Positions 34,470 through 46,559 of a DNA stretch of 64,000 nucleotides are shown here, in pieces. Positions within the stretch are counted from its first letter, which is position 1. Each line of letters opens with the position of its first letter. The stretch spans positions 24,704,401 through 24,768,400 of the forward strand of contig CM049317.1 of the NCBI GenBank assembly GCA_026874595.1, read 5' to 3'. A program made the position numbers and the translations under genes. The notes beneath the pieces were generated by a model. The model saw only the letters and a list, made by a program, of their open reading frames with translations. It was not told where the DNA came from and made no database searches. Origin of the DNA: Sipunculus nudus. Its lineage: Eukaryota > Annelida > Sipuncula > Golfingiida > Sipunculidae.

Positions 34470-34517
<48 letters not shown>
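34440..34517. repeat. (TA)n tract with shared flank
   Basis: About 45 bp of TA repeat preceded by ACCTTGGTGGCTGCAATGGG, the reverse of the flank at 30.83 kb. Confidence 0.85.
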
Positions 34518-34520
<3 letters not shown>

Positions 34521-34641
34521 AACACCACGGGGAAACCGGGCGTGAAAATCAAGACTGCCAAGGCCAAGAGCGTGTGACGACCAGTATTTACTTTAGTAAT
34601 GAAAAACCCTGTTGAAATACATGAATTGAAATGTGTTAAGT

Positions 34642-34861
34642 ACATTATTACTGTTCAACAGACCGGTTCACTTATAGTCTTAAGTACACCGTTGTTATTA
34701 CTAATTATTGTTCAACAGACCGGTTCACTCATAGTGTTAAGTACACCGTTGTTATTACTAATTATTGTTCAACAGACCGGTTCACTTATAGTATTAAGTA
34801 CACCGTTGTTATTACTAATTATTGTTCAACAGACCGGTTCACTTATAGTATTATGCACTTC
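34642..34861 (+). repeat. 57-bp minisatellite, about four units
   Basis: The unit contains TTCAACAGACCGGTTCACT, AAGTACACCGTTG and TTATTACTAATTA and repeats four times with only a few differences, so it expanded recently. Because 57 is a multiple of three, one frame (34,599-34,865) stays open through all units as a 19-residue repeat with VQQTGSLIVLSTP. I see no evidence that it is expressed. Confidence 0.93.
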
Positions 34862-34869
34862 GTGATATA

Positions 34870-35750
34870 CCGTTGACATAGGAAATTCAACCCAGATATT
34901 ATACTTGCGGCAACAAATTACAAGATCATATGTCTTATATCGCAATATCGCTTAGATCACGTGCCTTATAAAGCAAGTCAGAATATACAACCAAAAACAT
35001 ATATACATATGAGGCCCTGTATTCGAAGAACTATTTCTTATCGTAATTGAACAAGTCATGCCCTATCAAGAGAGGATAGAGGCTAAACTGTTTCCATGAC
35101 GGCAAGAACCCTCATGACGGCCACGTGCCTGGTGGTACTCTTTGCAAGAAGTCGTTCAGCTGTAGCAATAATAAATTCCTAACTTGAAAACACCTGTCAA
35201 TGTAACTCACATGACATACACCGGTTTACGTAAATAACGTAAATAACTTACATACATTGTTCTCGGTATGTTATGTCCACCTTATAGTTAAGCAACGGAA
35301 ATATTACAGCGTAACGCAATATGCGGTATTCAATGAACGAATGTAAGACGGTGTCTGTTTAGCATTGGTACTGGTTTTATCTTAAAATTAAATAATACTG
35401 GTTTTAAAATGACAAGCTGTTACAGTTACCCGGGTTAAGTACAACAGCCTACCTGTAGCAAAATCTCATACTCTACCGAAATACTCAAGCGTGCCTCCTG
35501 TCACGTTTTATGCAGTCACATCGGAGCGTTTTATGCAGTCACATCGGAGCAAGGTTTACGACGGAATGGCAACGGTTGACAACGAGTTTCTAACTTAAAT
35601 AGCAAAAGCGTTTGCTTTGAATTCACTACAGTTGGCTCAACGCTTACTGAAAAGGGCCATTCGTGTGGAACGCATGGACGGACCCGAGTACACGGTTAAC
35701 CACCGTGCGTACCTAACTAGTGACGAAAACAGGGTCTGTGTAATTGCCCT
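34870..35750. other. No gene recognised; 24-bp direct duplication
   Basis: GTTTTATGCAGTCACATCGG is repeated twice in tandem near 35,504-35,551. Nothing else was recognised. Confidence 0.5.
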
Positions 35751-35753
35751 GTT

Positions 35754-35756
<3 letters not shown>

Positions 35757-35806
<50 letters not shown>
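35757..35806. repeat. (TA)n microsatellite
   Basis: About 50 bp of TA repeat, preceded by CCTGTTACAA. Confidence 0.95.
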
Positions 35807-36295
35807 CTCTGAAGAAAGACAACACTGTTAATTCACAACAGTCTGTTTCAAGGGATGCGACCCGATCATCAGGTGAATGTGGTTAGAATGAAGCTAATGG
35901 CGTGGTTTGAAAAGCCGAGACTTTACGAGATTACGAGATTATGCTTTGTGCGATTCCGCGGGGGGGGGCATCTAAAAGACTAACACTGACCCTATTGTTC
36001 TCTGGGGCACAATAGGATTGGTCGGGGTACACGTGCGATACTGGAACATAACAGGGCAAAGAGGTTAGTTGTGTTTTATATAATACAAAGATAAATTACC
36101 AGTATGCTCAATTAGCATAGTAAACTGATTTGCAATACGGTCCTGGAAGCAATGAACGTATCAGTAGTATACATATGATATAAATACACAATATACTATG
36201 AAAATACACAATATATAATATATAAGGCAAATATACATTATAAAGGCCAGATATACTATACTATACTCATACCAAATGGACTCCACTCGATAAAC

Positions 36296-36299
<4 letters not shown>

Positions 36300-36342
<43 letters not shown>
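36300..36342. repeat. (TA)n microsatellite
   Basis: About 42 bp of TA repeat. Confidence 0.95.
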
Positions 36343-36345
<3 letters not shown>

Positions 36346-36379
36346 ATTGGCCAGCATTATCTTATTTTGGGCTTCGTGG

Positions 36380-36725
36380 GAGAGGCGAAATGTCAGATGC
36401 TCTGAGTAGACGGCCACTCACTTCGAAACTGAGGCCACTGGACACCCTCACTCCGAAGTTCTTGGCACACGACCGTGACTTGAGCAGATGGGCAGGCGTG
36501 CGTGGCGCACGAGGACACTTTTTTCAACATATTCAAAGTTTCAATTGTGCGTAAGTTAGGTACATTTGTGAATATGCATTGATGACTCTCCTAAATCCGA
36601 AAAAGATGCTGGATCCACGCCGAAATCCGATCGACTCTTTCTTGGCCCATTCGCGTAATGCCGTGAAAATTTCATGAGATTTCGTTAATGATTGTGTGAA
36701 CAAACACAAACACAACACACTTAAA
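36380..36725 (-). repeat. Helitron-like dispersed repeat, copy 7 (3' end lost)
   Basis: The core is clear when reversed (GAAATTTTCACGGCATTACG, CGGATTTCGGCGTGGATCCA). It includes the long-form part AACTTCGGAGTGAGGGTG, shared with 55.81 kb. No CTAG end is visible, so this side is truncated. Confidence 0.65.
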
Positions 36726-36734
36726 ATGAACAGA

Positions 36735-38330
36735 GGTGGCGCAAAAGGGATAAAATATAATGTCTAGAAACAGTAGTACGTTTCCCATATATAAACTGTC
36801 GTGATAATGTTAGATATGGTGCGAAAGTACACTGCCTAGTTGTGCTACAAGCATTGGACCTTGCAGAAGCAAATATCAAGGTGAAGTCCCGACGGACGCT
36901 CAGGTATAAAATGAACCATAGCAAATGTAGCGTGGTTCCACCAGAGTATGGCTTCTGAAATACCCGTAAACGTCATCAAAAGAAGCCTGGCATCTATGGA
37001 ACTGGATAATAACACGCATTCCACTAGGGGAGGTATCCTTCCCGGTGCTAATGGTACGGGATATGGGCCAAGTATTGACTTATTTAAATCAAATTTCCTG
37101 CATACAGTCAGCTGCCGGCAAAATACCTGTAGCATTTGAGGAACAGTGGTTGTGGCAGACGCTGAAACCATTAAAATTTGAAGCCGCATTTAAACCATCC
37201 AAGGCTCCCCGTTTTAATGGTAAAACGCCCTTTTTGTAGTGCCAAGCATTTTAATGGGATGTCGAGTCGCGGCGGTAGAGTTTGACCACAGTCCTGTGTA
37301 TTCAATATTTAAAAAAAAAAAATCTTGCAGGAAAAATTGGCTGTAAAAATCCTTGACAATAAAAAAAGATTTTCCCAACGATTTTTGTCCGGCCAGAAAA
37401 TGCGGTAGATATAATGGCAAAAGTTTTTTTTTTTGCGGCTGATGTACACTCTACCGTTCCTTACTTTTTATCATTTCGGACCAATAAAAATTCTGGAGAC
37501 GAAACAGAAGTGACCAAAATGACCAGAAAAGTCTTGTGATATGCATGTAAAATTGGTAGGTGTGCGGGCACTGGCCGGTTGACGAAAAAATTGGCCAACA
37601 ATGAAAATTCGGTTGGTCGGAGACCGGTTTTGAGCAAATTTTACAAACTCTTTATTCATGAAAAGATATATTTGAATAAATACCTCGTGCAAATAGTCGA
37701 TATTTACATTTTTCGATGGTAATTACATGTTTGTACTCCGTCTTCCTAATAAGCCTTTTCTAAAAGGGTACGTCGTATCAATAATAAACATTTTGTTATC
37801 TCGCATTTTTGTTCTGGGGTCACGTGACTGTGGCCCATTAGGCGGGTAATGACCTTTGTGTGTACTCGTGACATTTTGTCCCGCGTTGATGTAAATACTT
37901 ACACTGCTCCACCTAGATGTAAGTGCCGAACTAATTACAACATTTCCGGATTCGTATTCCACGTTTAGCTGCAGCTCTCAGTGATCAATGCAGGATAGGG
38001 TTGACATTTTTAGCACTTACGCATTTCAAACCCGCCTCATTACGTGCATCCCATGGCGCAATGTCAGACGTTCTTTCTACTTTCGCTCTAAGTTCAGCAT
38101 TCTGTTAGACCACAGTTGTAATCAATACGATATAAATGCACAGTTACATACAGCTTATCAACGATCACATATTTTACATCTATCTAATGGCACCGTTAAT
38201 CTTATGGTCAATATATTATTTGATTTGTCATTTTCCATTTAAATCTTAAAAGGACTTATAAGACCGTGAAGTTCAGAATACAAGGATTTTCTATAGCAAG
38301 CTTAATTGCTTAATTGATCTATGTCACGAT
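36735..38330. other. No gene recognised
   Basis: Several 60-115 codon frames on both strands (for example 36,845-37,189 minus) without recognisable domains. The stretch 37,200-37,700 repeats phrases such as TTGGCC, AAAATT and TGGTCGG in a loose way that suggests an old diverged repeat. No gene supported. Confidence 0.4.
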
Positions 38331-38339
38331 TCATTTTTT

Positions 38340-38506
38340 TAATAGAGCTGGTTATCGCATACAAATTTTGTATTGCATTACACTGCGATGTCTCTCAGCT
38401 TTTTGCGATATGTTTTGCTGTATTTTCATTGTATTATGTTTATAGGAAACAAGTGTGATTTTATATTATATAAATATAAATTATTAATATTATAATAATA
38501 ATCAAT
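38340..38506 (+). repeat. Dispersed AT-rich repeat interrupted by solo LTR C
   Basis: It contains GGTTATCGCATACAAATTTT, TTTTCATTGTATTATG and GAAACAAGTGTGATTTTA, as in the copies at 8.25 kb (reversed) and 19.38 kb. It resumes after the LTR at 39,228. Confidence 0.7.
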
Positions 38507-39227
38507 TGCTACGGAACCTAATATAAACAGATCACGTATGCGTGATGAACACAAATTCTGTAACGGAGATAAAAAAAAATCAGATTCAGTAACACTAGGC
38601 AGAGTGAAATATCTAGGGGAATGAATAAAGAAGTCAGTGGTTTTTTGTTAACAAATAACTATAATTTATTCTTAAAACAACCCTAACATTACAATACACT
38701 AAAGCAATACAATTATACAGTAAAACAGCGGTATAACAACAAATCAATATAATCACACAGAAAAATAAACAATGTGCACAGTACCTGGATACCAACACCA
38801 TCACAACGATAAGTTCTTTCAATGTATACTCTCGGAGAATGACAGTCCAGTGTAAAGCTCTTGTAACAATCCAGAAAGTAAACTGAAGTCCAAATGCACA
38901 AAATCAAGGAGAAATCTTCTCTGCTGTCTGCTCCCGGCTGTAAAACACAGCCCCTTTATATACTCTTCACCACAAGCCGAGAATTTTCCTCCTCTAGAAC
39001 ATTCGAAGAATAATACATTATACAAGGTAAGCACGCGTCACAGGAATCATCTAGAAAAACATCGCTGTGTGTATCGCTACCTACTAGGGTCATCCCGTGA
39101 CCTCGGCCAGGCGTGAATGCCCCTAGCTAGCATGACAACGAGAGCTCAACCAGTACGGATTAAATATAAAGTGCAACAACAACACGAGTTACGCCCATGT
39201 CACACAGTAAAAGGAGCACCTGTAACA
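38507..39227 (-). mobile_element. Copy C: solo LTR of the same Gmr1-like family
   Basis: Minus strand: starts TGTTACAGGTGCTCC at 39,227 and ends GGTTCCGTAGCA at 38,507 (one change in the terminal CGTAACA). The TATA box is at 38,955-38,962. U3 follows the B type. Only one copy of the tandem unit is present. It is flanked by CAAT on both sides (38,503-38,506 and 39,228-39,231), a perfect 4-bp target duplication. There is no internal sequence, so the two LTRs recombined and removed it. Confidence 0.93.
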
Positions 39228-39236
39228 CAATTCTTT

Positions 39237-40230
39237 TTCTTTCTGTCATATAAAAACTTGAAATACAGAAGGTTTAATAATAACATATTATTCTCATCAT
39301 ACTTTATCCTCATTCAACAGACAGTGCCACCTACAGACATTGGACCTATCCTTTTTGAAAAAGTACTCGTATAAATGATGTAATACCTACTTCCAATCTG
39401 TGACAAAGAAAATGAACAAGGTTCTGCATGAAAAAAAGGCATTCACGAAATATATATACCTAACATACATACATATATGTGTGTGTGCGTTGGTGGGGGG
39501 GGGAGGGTGCAAGCAGTCTCGTTTTGTTTACATGGTGCAAAATAAAAAAAAAACAGGAGTTCCCGAGATTGTCAGAGAGGACATTGACACAGATTTCCTA
39601 CAAAGAACGTTTTGGTCTATATCCCTATTTTTTAAGTCCTATTATTATTGCTATTATTGCTTCCTACCATTAAGCTATTAATGAAACCTGATCTGTTCGA
39701 AGGATGAAAGAAGAAAGACTGCCTTTTATTTTGTCCCTCACTGAGTAGGGACGTGACCCGTTGTCTACAGGCGTAGTCTTATCTTGCGCAACAGAAAGCA
39801 AATTATTATTTTACAGCCGAGGGTAATAAATAACAACGGAGATATTTGATAATGTAAGGTCTCGGGACAGGTGACCTATTTTCACGGAGCGTGAATTTCC
39901 AATCTTATTGCCTTATAATAACCGGTGCCGTTTTTGATTAAATTTTCTTTATGTCGACCAGGTGGAGCTTAAAAAAAAACAGATATTGCGGCGATCAGCC
40001 TTTGTGCAGGCGGTGGAGGTCCTGAGGACACGAAACCCCGCATCTTATAATCACATGGTGTTTCAAAAGGCTACAAAGTCAATCAACCTCGTTGTGAGAC
40101 ACGTTATGTTAAATAAAACCCTGTCATTGTAAATTCTTTGCACTATAATATTACTGTCTTTACTGTTGTAAATCAAAATCTTAAGCATAACGGAAAACGC
40201 AAATAAAGCTGTTCAAACACCTCTTAATTC
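39237..40230. other. No gene recognised
   Basis: Plus-strand frames at 39,117-39,374 and 39,400-39,681 have no domain. A G-rich run (TGGGGGGGGGAGGG) is at 39,492-39,507. Confidence 0.5.
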
Positions 40231-40234
40231 AAAT

Positions 40235-40672
40235 TTAAAGGGACCCAATCACCTTAAAGCATGTTGAATTATCACGAAAAAATATATGCTTCCCTTTAAA
40301 ATAAATTTGTACCTGCAAAAAAAATTGCCCTGAAACCGTTTGATTACTCCTGTAAACGAGTGTTAAAAATAGTGGACCGGGCGCGATCAAAGGTGTCAAC
40401 TTAAACACAGCGCGTGTATCGCCCGGTCACAACATGTCAATCAGGAGATGCCCTGAACGACTAAGCCCAAAAATGTAAAACATGTCCCGTTGGCTGAAAT
40501 TTGTTATGGTAAACAGATACACACCGACCCATAACAAGGTGTAAAACAGCCGTATATGAGGTACTGAGACTGTGTGTTGGGGTGGTTTTGCTGGGAAACT
40601 TTTGTGTAAAGCAAAATGAACTGATTGTGTGAAAGAATAGGCATAATATTGCTCCTGATGATGTCCCTTTAA
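40235..40672. mobile_element. MITE-like element with TTAAAGGGAC ends
   Basis: It begins TTAAAGGGACC and ends TGTCCCTTTAA, an inverted pair with TTAA at each side. The interior shares TTATGGTAAACAGATACACA and CATAACAAGGTGTAAAACAG with 63,490-63,540 in similar form (TTATGGTAACCAGACACACA), so a second, damaged copy lies at about 63.28-63.6 kb. No coding capacity. The superfamily is uncertain. Confidence 0.6.
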
Positions 40673-40679
40673 GTGCTTT

Positions 40680-42455
40680 TGGGGATATTCTTATTTTCAT
40701 CAATGTTATGTAAATGCCAAACAGAGGTATATATGTGTGTGTCTGTAGTAACATAATAGGAAATACATTGGCACATTCAATTTACTAGATTAAATAAAAC
40801 ATTCTTTCGCAGACCAGTAAAGCTTGATTTAAAGGCCACAACAGTTTCACAGCAATAAAACAAGGGACGTGTGTATCACGGTGCTCAGCTGAAATTGATT
40901 ATGAGAATATTTTTATAAAACCCTAGTATATGGAAGTAAGGCAACAGTTACTTTTTTTCGTATATCACTATTTGAATAATATAGACAATACGTACAAGTG
41001 AAATACATCACAGTGAATTAATGGTGACTAAATATATTTTGGATTTACCTGTGTTCTTTTATGGACTACATGAAAGATGCAGGAGCCTCTTATTATCAAA
41101 GTGTAATAAATTCATTGGAAACAGTGGATAAAATATGCATGTCAACTATAAGTACTTAACTAAAAGCATTAACTTCAACACATCAAAACAAAATTAATAA
41201 ATCAGTATAAAAATACAACATGTAAAGTGCCAGATCCAAAACCTGATAATTTATTCTTATTGACAAAATTTTACCATATCATAATTTATTAAGACATCCT
41301 TCCATTACATATATAAATAATACAGAATCCTTGTATTTTAAGACTTAGTTCACTCATGGAATTGTACTTCACCTTGCATATTTAGTGCAGCGGTTAACGG
41401 TAGAATACAGAAGAATTGTTCAGATTGTGATAAAAGTACCAAATTTGTTGGAGATGAAGTTTGGATAATACATTTTCATTTTTTTATTAGTTCCACCAAA
41501 TCTTCTCAGTGTAACGGGGGCGGATCCTATGTTAAATTTGGGGTACTCAAATTTATATGAAAAAGACACGGAAGATCATGATAGTTACATTACATCTTAT
41601 ACATTCCTTATAGATAGGGTTAAATTTTGGAATATTTGGGTCTATTCAATTAACATCATCATGAGAAATATAAAATTACCTTTGTGATTTCATTAATGTT
41701 AACATTTGTAATTAAAATATGACTATTTGCCATTCAATGACATTTGAGTTAACTGAAGTTAATTTATTGTTAAATATGGCATAAATCTTCTGTTTTAAAG
41801 TAAGGTATAATTACTATTCTCAATTCATCTCGTCGATGTCTCCTTTGATGAATATAGGAGACGGTGGGGGAGGGCAATGGGGGGGGGGGGGGGGGGTACT
41901 ACTTACGTAGTATGGGTTCACTGTATAAACATTACATATTTCATCATACAATGTGTATGTTGATTCGTGTTAAAAAATCATGTACAGTTTTATTGTTCTT
42001 AGTTCAAAATATCTTTTGTTTGTAAGAATGAGCATATGGATATTTCCATATGCGGACTGAAATAAACCCCTGAATTTCCAGGGGCGGATCATATTTAATT
42101 ATCAGAGGCGGATCATATTTAATTATCAGGGTACATTCTTTTAAAATGTTATCGTAAATGTACTACTAAACAGCGTTTTAAAGTTTTATTTCTACAGACA
42201 AATCTTGAAAACTAACAAACTCTATCCTTTTGCGTATGCCTTCCCTTTTCAATCATCAAATCATGGCATGAATATCTCAAACTGGCTAGCGCTTGTTTAT
42301 GTTTGGTATTAGTCACACACAGTAAATATTTCTCAATTTATTGAGAGCATGGATTTAAAAGTACCATATAAATTTAATTTAGTATTTACTTCTACATCAC
42401 AAGACCAGTTTTGTTCTTTCCTTTATTTTAGCCCAAAATATTCCAATGTCTCCTA
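40680..42455. other. No gene recognised; short inverted-match segment
   Basis: At 41,390-41,470 the string ATTGTGATAAAAGTACCAAA and neighbours match 48,460-48,530 in inverted orientation. GGCGGATCATATTTAATTAT is repeated in tandem at 42,082-42,130. A run of about 17 G sits at 41,880-41,896. Decayed 3' sequence of the LINE may extend into the right part. Confidence 0.45.
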
Positions 42456-42464
42456 CCTCTTGAT

Positions 42465-42929
42465 TCATCCACACATACCCAAAACCTGCGCTGCATATTT
42501 CCTTCTTATGTAAGTCACCCATGTTTGTTTTCCATTCATATCTAGATTAAACAGCATGTTATATATACGCTTTGGATATCTATTATTACCATAATTTAGT
42601 AGTTTTGTCCAGTATTTTCCACATCTTAATAACTGACCGACACACATTGGATGCCTTCCAAACTCTCCCAATGATGCTGCGTTCGGAGCCGAAGAGCTAA
42701 TTTTTAGAATGTACTTACAAAATTTATATTGCACCTTTTCAATAATTATACATCTTTCATAGCCCCACAGTTCTGAACCATATAATAATACCGGTGTAAC
42801 CATACAATCAAATAGATAAAATAGCTGGCTCACTGATAAACAACTATATTTCCTATAAAAGTTTTTTATGAGAGTCACTGCTCTTTCAGCCTGCATTGCT
42901 TGCGCTTTCTTTGTTCTATACCATGACAA
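42465..42929 (-). pseudogene. LINE ORF2, C-terminal region
   Basis: A 154-codon open stretch, the longest remaining part of the LINE. It contains LFDCMVTPVLLYGSELWGYE, followed by IIEKVQYKFCKYILKI and LGEFGRHPM, then RCGKYWTKLL. This pattern (TPxLLYGSExWG, IExVxxxFCKYIL, GExGRxP) is usual just downstream of the reverse transcriptase domain of several animal LINE clades. The frame starts inside the domain and ends in a stop before the expected C-terminus. Confidence 0.82.
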
Positions 42930-44038
42930 TGTACTTGTAAATATTACCCCTGAGTATCTAAGTCATTTACCGTTTCAATTTGAGTATTTTTTGATAGTGC
43001 CATTTCTCTATTCTTTTTAATGAACCCCCGTGTTAAAAAAAACATAATTTTTGTCTTTCATAAATTAACTTTTAAGCCATAATGACAGAAAAAACTTGCA
43101 ACTGGTTTATTTATTCTTAGAGACGTCCTATTTTATGGCTGAAGCATACTAAATCATCAGCGTATACGCTGTAATGTATACATTAATGTCATTAAGTTTG
43201 GCAAATATTCATCAATATTTATACCATGACATTCTGTTTCATTAATTTGTTCATAAAATTCATCTATGAATAAGGAAAACAGGAGGGGACTCACCATGCA
43301 CCCTGGTTCATTTGACTATACATTGACTGAAGTGTCTGTAAGAGTTTCCCTTTTATCCCAGATTTAACTGAAACATACCACAATAAATCATGTTGTACAC
43401 TATCAAAAGCAGTTGAAAAATCAATAAAAGTGTAATAAAACTTTTTTTTGTTAAATATTTCTGCACACATGCACCCATTAAAGAAATTGTATGGTCTACT
43501 GTTGAATAACCTTTCCTATACAGCCAGCTTGTGCTTCACATAATAATCCAGCTTGATCAACATAATTTTGAATTCTGTTTGCCAATATTTTTGTAAATAG
43601 TTTACCCACGGTATTAAGTAATGAAATACCTCCATAATTTTTTTTAAGGATCTATGGTGGAAGCCTTTTTTTGTGAATTGGTACAATAAATGCTTTGCTC
43701 CAAGAGGCTGGGAAAAATCCATTTTCTTATACACTATTAAATAAATGTAATATATGAGACTATATGTGACTATATGTATTTTTCAATATACTTACCGTTA
43801 TCCCGTCAGGCCCTTGGGCCTTTCGTCTTTCATTTCATTTATGGTTTTCTGTACTTCACATGGTGTTATGAGTCCATCAAGCTCTGTATCGTTTTCATTT
43901 TCTAATACATTTTTTTAAATATTCCAGAGTAAGATTCTTAAACTCTTGATTAATTTCATGTGTTGATTAATTCAAAAGTTCCTTAAAATGTTTGTACCAA
44001 CGTACCGGTTCTACTGTTGAAACAATTTTCTTTTTAAT
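42930..44038 (-). pseudogene. LINE reverse transcriptase domain (heavily broken)
   Basis: Fragments in successive frames on the minus strand: LDGLITPCEVQKTINEMK near 43,870, HHRSLKKI with the relic of a YRGISLLN-type motif near 43,640, QAGLL...GYSTVDH near 43,500, DSVQHDLLWYVSVKSGIKGK near 43,390, YSQM with relics of the QG-SPLLF block near 43,280, and VNLKKTKIMFF near 43,050. The YxDD catalytic box itself is not intact. Confidence 0.72.
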
Positions 44039-44666
44039 GCTTGCCGGAAATCTTCGATTTCGGCAAGCATGTTCGTCAGTTGCGTATGTTTTGTTGCTTT
44101 GTTTGTCACGACTCTCCAGGCCACACTTTTGCATCAATCAACTTGAAACTTACAGGCTTGATTGACAAACCGATTTCTAGGTGCCCTATTGTTTTTGGTC
44201 ATCATTGCTCCAAGGTCAAAGGTCAAGGTCACGACAGGTATGGTTAACGGTTTTTGCACTATAACTTCGCCATAAATAGGCTTATCCTCTTCTGCAATAG
44301 CTCATTTTTTTCGTCATCACCTGGCCTTTCTTTTGACATGTTGCCTACTTAAATTTGCCGTTACCATGGTTATATTTTTTTGGCAAAAATCATGGAAATT
44401 GGAAATAACAATACCATTTTTTGTAACTTTGTCAATTTTTAAGCTACAGACGTCTGGTTTTGGTCATTATGTACCTTATAGGCAGCTTGACATGATAAAA
44501 CTGAAAGTCTCGCCAAATCTCGCACCATTTCTCGTCAAACGAGAGTCTTCGAGATTTCATTAAATATGACCTACAGGTTGCATTTTTTTAACAATGGCTT
44601 TGAAATTGATATATTTTGTGTTATTTATAAATATCTCGAAATCATTTTTTCATTTTTTGGAAATAG

Positions 44667-44680
44667 CCACCAGGGGGCGT
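44667..44680 (+). promoter_or_regulatory. CTCF-like motif inside the 44 kb insertion
   Basis: CCACCAGGGGGCGT matches 13 of 14 positions of the CTCF core. As it lies in a repeat, copies elsewhere could spread the site. Function is unknown. Confidence 0.3.
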
Positions 44681-44929
44681 GGTACCTGAAACACTGTAAC
44701 ATATCATTTTTCTGCAATATCTAAAATAATTTTAAACATGGCACAATTTTTATCGTTGTATCTTAAACTAGGAACATTGGCTTATTCCTCCGCACATGTA
44801 GCTTTGTGCTGCCGTTACCATGGTTACCAAATTTGTGGGTTAAACTTGACGATCTGAAAATATGCAGTTTTTGGCTTCTATCTCGGTTAATATTTATGTT
44901 TCAAGGGTCTAGGTTTTTGCATAAGGCTG

Positions 44930-46045
44930 CTTCCCCTTGGTTCTAAGTCATTCAATTGCAAGTCTCGTCAAATTTCGCTCGGTTTATCGTCAAACGAGAA
45001 AAAACGAGATTTCACGGAAATGCTTATAACTCGGCGACTTTTACAGCTACACAGGTCTAGTTTTCGGCATTTCATAACATATGACCAGCTTGACACGCCA
45101 GAAAAGAAATCAGGCCAAATGTCGCACCATATCTCATCAAGCGAGAAAAAACGAGATATCATGGAAATGCTAATAACTAGGCGACTTTTACAGCTACTCA
45201 GGTCTAGTTTTTGGCATTTGGTAACATTTGGCCAACTTGACATAGTAAAACTGCGATACTTGGCGAAATCTCGCACTATATCTGGACAAATGTGGAAAAA
45301 ACGAGATTTCACAGAAATGCATATAAGTCGGCGACTTTCACGGCTAGATAGGTCTAGTTTTTGGCATTCATTAACATTTGGACGGCTTGACATGACAAAC
45401 CTGCAAGACTGGCCAAATATCTCACCATATCTCGTCAAACGATAAAAAAGGAGATTTCACAGAAATGCTTATAACTCGGCGACTTTTACAGCTAGACAGA
45501 TGTAGTTTTCGCCATTTCATAACATTTAGAGAGTTTGATATGACAAATCTACAAGATTGGCCAAATCCTGCACCATATCTCGTCAAACGAGAAAACACGA
45601 GAGTACACGGAAATGCTTATAACTCGGCGACTTTTACAGCTAGACGGATCTAGTTTTCGCCATTTCGTAACGTTTGGCCGTCTTGACATAATAAAACTGC
45701 TCGTCTTGCCAAATCTCGTACTTTATCTCGTCAAGCGAGAAAAAAAACATGATTTCACGTAAATGCTGATAACACGGCGACTTTTGCAGCTAGACAGGTA
45801 TAGTATCCGGCATTTTGTAATATTTGACAAACCTGGCATGACAAAACTGGAAATCTCGCCAAAGCTCGCACCATATCCCGTCAAACGAGAAAACACGAGA
45901 TTTCATGCAAATGCTTATAACTCAGCGGCTTTTATAGCTAGACAGGTCTAGTTTTCGGCATTTCATATCATTTGGCCAGCTTGACATGACAAACCTGAAA
46001 ACGTCTCACTGCTTCTTATCAAACGAGATTAACGGGATTTCATGA
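44930..46045 (+). repeat. Minisatellite array, about 148-bp units
   Basis: The phrase ATAACTCGGCGACTTTTACA recurs with small changes near 45,026, 45,170, 45,318, 45,466, 45,617, 45,768 and 45,915. Each is followed by GCTAGACAGGTCTAGTTTTC, GGCATTTCATAACATTTGGC and TCGTCAAACGAGAAAA. More diverged units appear to extend left to about 44,400. The frames seen across it (RRLLQLxRSSFxHF and its reverse) are the repeat translated, not a protein. Confidence 0.9.
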
Positions 46046-46559
46046 AAAAATTTTGAACTTGGTCCCTTTTACACTAGAAAGATATGCAGCTGTTAAAGGT
46101 CAGCATGCATAAATAAACATATTATCCGTTTCTGCTGCCCCCACAATGTTGCTCATTCATATGACTGTTTCTACATGCACTCTCTGTCTCTATCATTTCC
46201 ATTTCCGGCAAGCGCGTGACCTCTGGTCATCTTGTTTAAAAATCTCATGTTTTTCCACAAGGAATCAGTGTCTTTTGCACCTATTACCTTTTGCACGTCT
46301 GAGGCTTGGATGATTGCCTTCTTTCCTTCACATAATTTTTTAAACTTCTGTTTTGTTTGTTAATATTTGAATAAGTCGCCATCTGATATTGTACATCTAT
46401 ACTTATTCAAAGTTATATTTTTTATCATTTTTCCAAAATTCACATTCTTTGTCCGACCATTTTGGTTGCTTTAGTTTCATGTTGTCTCGGAAGTTTTGTT
46501 TATTTCTGTAGGATATATTTTAATAAATACTAACCAATGCCTCACTTGCTTTGTCCGTC

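Larger units (their letters stand above)
44039..46235. mobile_element. 2.2 kb insertion with 13-bp inverted ends and internal array
   Basis: The ends GCTTGCCGGAAAT (44,039-44,051) and ATTTCCGGCAAGC (46,201-46,213) are perfect inverted repeats. The left end also forms a 28-base hairpin with ATTTCGGCAAG at 44,057-44,067. Outside the right repeat is TGACCTCTGGTCA, a second small hairpin, ending near the LINE sequence. Inside is an array of about 148-bp units. There is no transposase. Short inverted ends, subterminal hairpins and a core of about 150-bp units are features reported for bivalve pearl-like / Helentron-associated elements. The exact right boundary (46,213-46,235) is uncertain. Confidence 0.72.

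Noticed and set aside
45020-45445. Long overlapping frames on both strands with a repeated RRLLQL or CRKLDLSS motif
   Set aside because: They are the 148-bp minisatellite translated. 148 is not a multiple of three and unit lengths vary, so the frame cannot be under coding selection.
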